Shown piece by piece: positions 5,327-7,340 of a DNA stretch of 7,340 nt. The notes under the pieces were generated by a model. That model ran no database searches. It was not told the DNA's origin and worked only from the letters and a program-made list of their open reading frames with translations. The translations under genes and the position numbers were made by a program. The stretch is taken from NCBI GenBank assembly GCA_028290165.1, contig JAQGKJ010000786.1, forward strand, positions 1 to 7,340, in the 5' to 3' direction. The stretch is from Bradyrhizobium sp. GTDB taxonomy: Bacteria > Pseudomonadota > Alphaproteobacteria > Rhizobiales > Xanthobacteraceae. Numbering within the stretch: position 1 is the stretch's first letter; every line of letters begins with the position of its first letter.

Positions 5327-7340
5327 ATGAGTGATATCGGCTCTGCCGCTCCATCCACCAGGCGTCGTACTAAGGGCAAACCCTACACCAACGGAAAGCC
5401 GGATCCTTCGCAGGAATTGCTGCACGCGCTGCAGGCGATGCGAAGCGGCGATTTTTCGGTACGCATGACCGGCGACCATCTCGGGATCGAAGGCAAGATT
5501 GCCGATACGTTCAACGAGATCGTCGCCGCCAATCAGCGGATGGCGCAGCAGCTCGAGCGGGTCGGCCAGGTTGTCGGCCGCGAAGGAAAGACAAGGCAGC
5601 GCGTCAAGATCGGGCTTGCCAGCGGCTCATGGGCCGACATGGAAGGCTCGGTCAATACGCTGATCGATGATCTGCTCTGGCCGACACGCGAAGTGACCCG
5701 TGCGGTCGCCGCGGTCGCGCAAGGGGATCTTTTGCAAACCGTTCAGCTCGACGTCGACGGCCGCCCACTGGGCGGCGAATTTTTGCAGTCGGCCAATATC
5801 GTCAACACCATGATCAAGCAGCTCAGCGTGTTCACCTCCGAGGTGACGCGCGTCGCGCGCGAGGTCGGCACCGAAGGCAAACTCGGCGGCCAGGCCCAGG
5901 TGCCGGAGGTGACGGGCGTCTGGAAGGATTTGACCGAGAGCGTCAACTCGATGGCCAACAATCTCACCGGCCAGGTCCGCAACATCGCGGAAGTCACCAT
6001 CGCGGTCGCCAATGGCGACCTGTCCAAGAAAATCACGGTCGACGTCCGTGGCGAAATCCTGCAGCTGAAAGAAGCCATCAACACCATGGTGGACCAGCTG
6101 CGCTCGTTCGCCTCCGAAGTGACCCGCGTCGCCCGCGAGGTCGGCACCGATGGCAAGCTCGGCGGCCAGGCGATCGTGCCCGGCGTCGCCGGAACGTGGA
6201 AGGACCTGACCGATTCCGTGAACGCGATGTGCGGCAACCTGACCGCGCAGGTGCGCAATATCGCCAACGTCACGACCGCGGTGGCCCGCGGCGACCTCTC
6301 GCGCAAGATCACGGTGGACGTGCGCGGCGAAATCCTGGAGCTGAAGGACACCATCAACACGATGGTCGATCAGCTCAACTCGTTTGCCTCCGAAGTGACG
6401 CGCGTGGCGCGCGAGGTCGGCACCGAAGGCAAACTCGGCGGCCAGGCCCAGGTGCCCGGCGTCGCCGGCACCTGGAAGGACCTCACCGACAACGTCAACT
6501 TCATGGCCTCGAACCTGACCGCCCAGGTCCGCAACATCGCCGATGTCGCGACTGCGATCGCCGGCGGCGACCTTTCCAAGAAGATCACGGTGAACGTATC
6601 GGGCGAAATCCTTCAGCTGAAGGAAACGCTCAATACCATGGTGGACCAGCTCAATGCCTTTGCCGGCGAAGTGACGCGCGTCGCGCGCGAGGTCGGCACC
6701 GACGGCCGGTTGGGCGGCCAGGCCAACGTGCTCGGCGTCGCCGGCACCTGGAAAGACCTGACCGAGAGCGTCAACTCGATGGCGAGCAACCTGACGGCGC
6801 AGGTTCGCAACATCGCGGAAGTGACGACCGCGGTCGCCAATGGCGACCTGTCCAAGAAGATCACGGTCGACGTGCGCGGCGAAATCCTCGAGCTGAAAGA
6901 CACCATCAATACCATGGTCGATCAGCTCAACGCGTTTGCCGGCGAAGTGACGCGCGTCGCGCGCGAGGTCGGTACCGAAGGCAAGCTCGGCGGTCAGGCG
7001 CTGGTGCGCGGCGTCGCCGGCACCTGGAAGGATCTCACCGACGGCGTCAACTCGATGGCCTCCAATCTGACCGGCCAGGTCCGCAACATCGCCGAAGTCG
7101 CGACCGCCGTGGCGAAAGGGGATTTATCGAAGAAGATCACGGTCAACGTGTCGGGCGAAATCCTGCAAATGAAGGAAACCCTGAACACGATGGTCGACCA
7201 GCTCAACGCGTTTGCGTCCGAAGTCACGCGCGTGGCACGCGAAGTCGGCACCGACGGCAAGCTCGGCGGCCAGGCTCAGGTGACCGGCGTCGCCGGCACA
7301 TGGAAAGACCTGACCGACAGCGTCAACTCGATGGCCGGCA
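5327..7340 (+). CDS. Poly-HAMP signalling protein, probable hybrid histidine kinase (3' end outside window)
   Basis: The frame is open for 671 codons and runs off the window. The N-terminus (about 1-28) is basic and disordered-looking, and I see no signal peptide or membrane segment, so the protein is probably cytoplasmic. Residues 30-75 ([14 protein letters not shown]...) form a HAMP-like half unit. Residues 76-168 form a degenerate full unit ([12 protein letters not shown]). From residue 169, five complete 92-residue units follow at 169-260, 261-352, 353-444, 445-536 and 537-628, and a sixth begins at 629. Each unit carries [22 protein letters not shown], NLTx[15 protein letters not shown] and GEIL-KxxxNTMVDQL-type segments. 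This is the poly-HAMP sensor arrangement of group III hybrid kinases (fungal Nik1/Os1, osmotic and fungicide response) and of their bacterial relatives. By family analogy, HisKA, HATPase_c and receiver domains should follow, but none is in view. It has a good ribosome binding site and is separated from the MCE gene by 492 bases, so it is probably transcribed on its own. Confidence 0.9.
   Translation, partial: MSDIGSAAPSTRRRTKGKPYTNGKPDPSQELLHALQAMRSGDFSVRMTGDHLGIEGKIADTFNEIVAANQRMAQQLERVGQVVGREGKTRQRVKIGLASGSWADMEGSVNTLIDDLLWPTREVTRAVAAVAQGDLLQTVQLDVDGRPLGGEFLQSANIVNTMIKQLSVFTSEVTRVAREVGTEGKLGGQAQVPEVTGVWKDLTESVNSMANNLTGQVRNIAEVTIAVANGDLSKKITVDVRGEILQLKEAINTMVDQLRSFASEVTRVAREVGTDGKLGGQAIVPGVAGTWKDLTDSVNAMCGNLTAQVRNIANVTTAVARGDLSRKITVDVRGEILELKDTINTMVDQLNSFASEVTRVAREVGTEGKLGGQAQVPGVAGTWKDLTDNVNFMASNLTAQVRNIADVATAIAGGDLSKKITVNVSGEILQLKETLNTMVDQLNAFAGEVTRVAREVGTDGRLGGQANVLGVAGTWKDLTESVNSMASNLTAQVRNIAEVTTAVANGDLSKKITVDVRGEILELKDTINTMVDQLNAFAGEVTRVAREVGTEGKLGGQALVRGVAGTWKDLTDGVNSMASNLTGQVRNIAEVATAVAKGDLSKKITVNVSGEILQMKETLNTMVDQLNAFASEVTRVAREVGTDGKLGGQAQVTGVAGTWKDLTDSVNSMAG
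5831..7340 (+). repeat. Tandem 276-bp coding repeats (HAMP units)
   Basis: In-frame units start at 5831, 6107, 6383, 6659, 6935 and 7211, each exactly 276 bases after the last; the sixth is cut by the window end. No indels occur among the five complete units. Units 2 and 4 share the [15 protein letters not shown] type and units 3 and 5 the [15 protein letters not shown] type, giving a 552-bp higher-order period. Long identical DNA tracts occur between units, for example 5855-5904 and 6407-6456. Confidence 0.93.

Noticed and set aside
5743..7260. Series of open frames on the minus strand across the HAMP array (5743-6360, 6370-6588, 6613-6915, 6994-7260)
   Set aside because: They mirror the 276-bp repeats of the plus-strand gene and encode similar Ser/Arg/Thr-rich peptides in each unit. 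They are shadows of biased codon use.
5831..7340. CRISPR array or mobile-element repeats
   Set aside because: The repeats are 276 bp, contiguous and in frame within one coding sequence, with no spacers, transposase or terminal inverted repeats.

Overview
The window is GC-rich with strong third-position G/C use. All five supported genes lie on the + strand. The style of the genes, especially a soluble poly-HAMP sensor kinase next to hydantoinase-type and MCE genes, suggests an alphaproteobacterium of the Bradyrhizobium/Rhodopseudomonas kind. That placement rests on recognition only and was not tested.

Positions 1-3915 look like one transcription unit. A partial membrane transporter (1-1029, 5' end outside the window) is followed after 26 bases by a 723-residue hydantoinase/oxoprolinase-family protein (1056-3227, TTG start with a good ribosome binding site). 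After a single-base gap comes an unrecognised 228-residue protein with an HExxH zinc-protease-like motif (3229-3915). The layout suggests uptake of a small metabolite and cytoplasmic processing of it. The usual hydantoinase B partner does not follow, and the small HExxH protein takes its place. This is the most unusual gene pairing in the window.

Positions 3916-4834 hold a short gap with a possible -10 element, then an orphan MCE/MlaD-type protein (3992-4834). It has one N-terminal membrane anchor and a helical tail, as in substrate-binding subunits of lipid-trafficking ABC systems. No permease or ATPase gene lies beside it in the window.

Positions 4835-5326 are a 492-base non-coding stretch. 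Its second half is more AT-rich and contains a 14-bp palindrome, small direct and inverted repeats and weak promoter candidates.

Positions 5327-7340 hold the 5' part of a large cytoplasmic poly-HAMP signalling protein. It resembles the sensor part of group III (Nik1/Os1-type) hybrid histidine kinases and continues past the window. From residue 169 it consists of 92-residue (276-bp) tandem units with no length variation. These units alternate between two sequence types, giving a 184-residue (552-bp) higher-order repeat.
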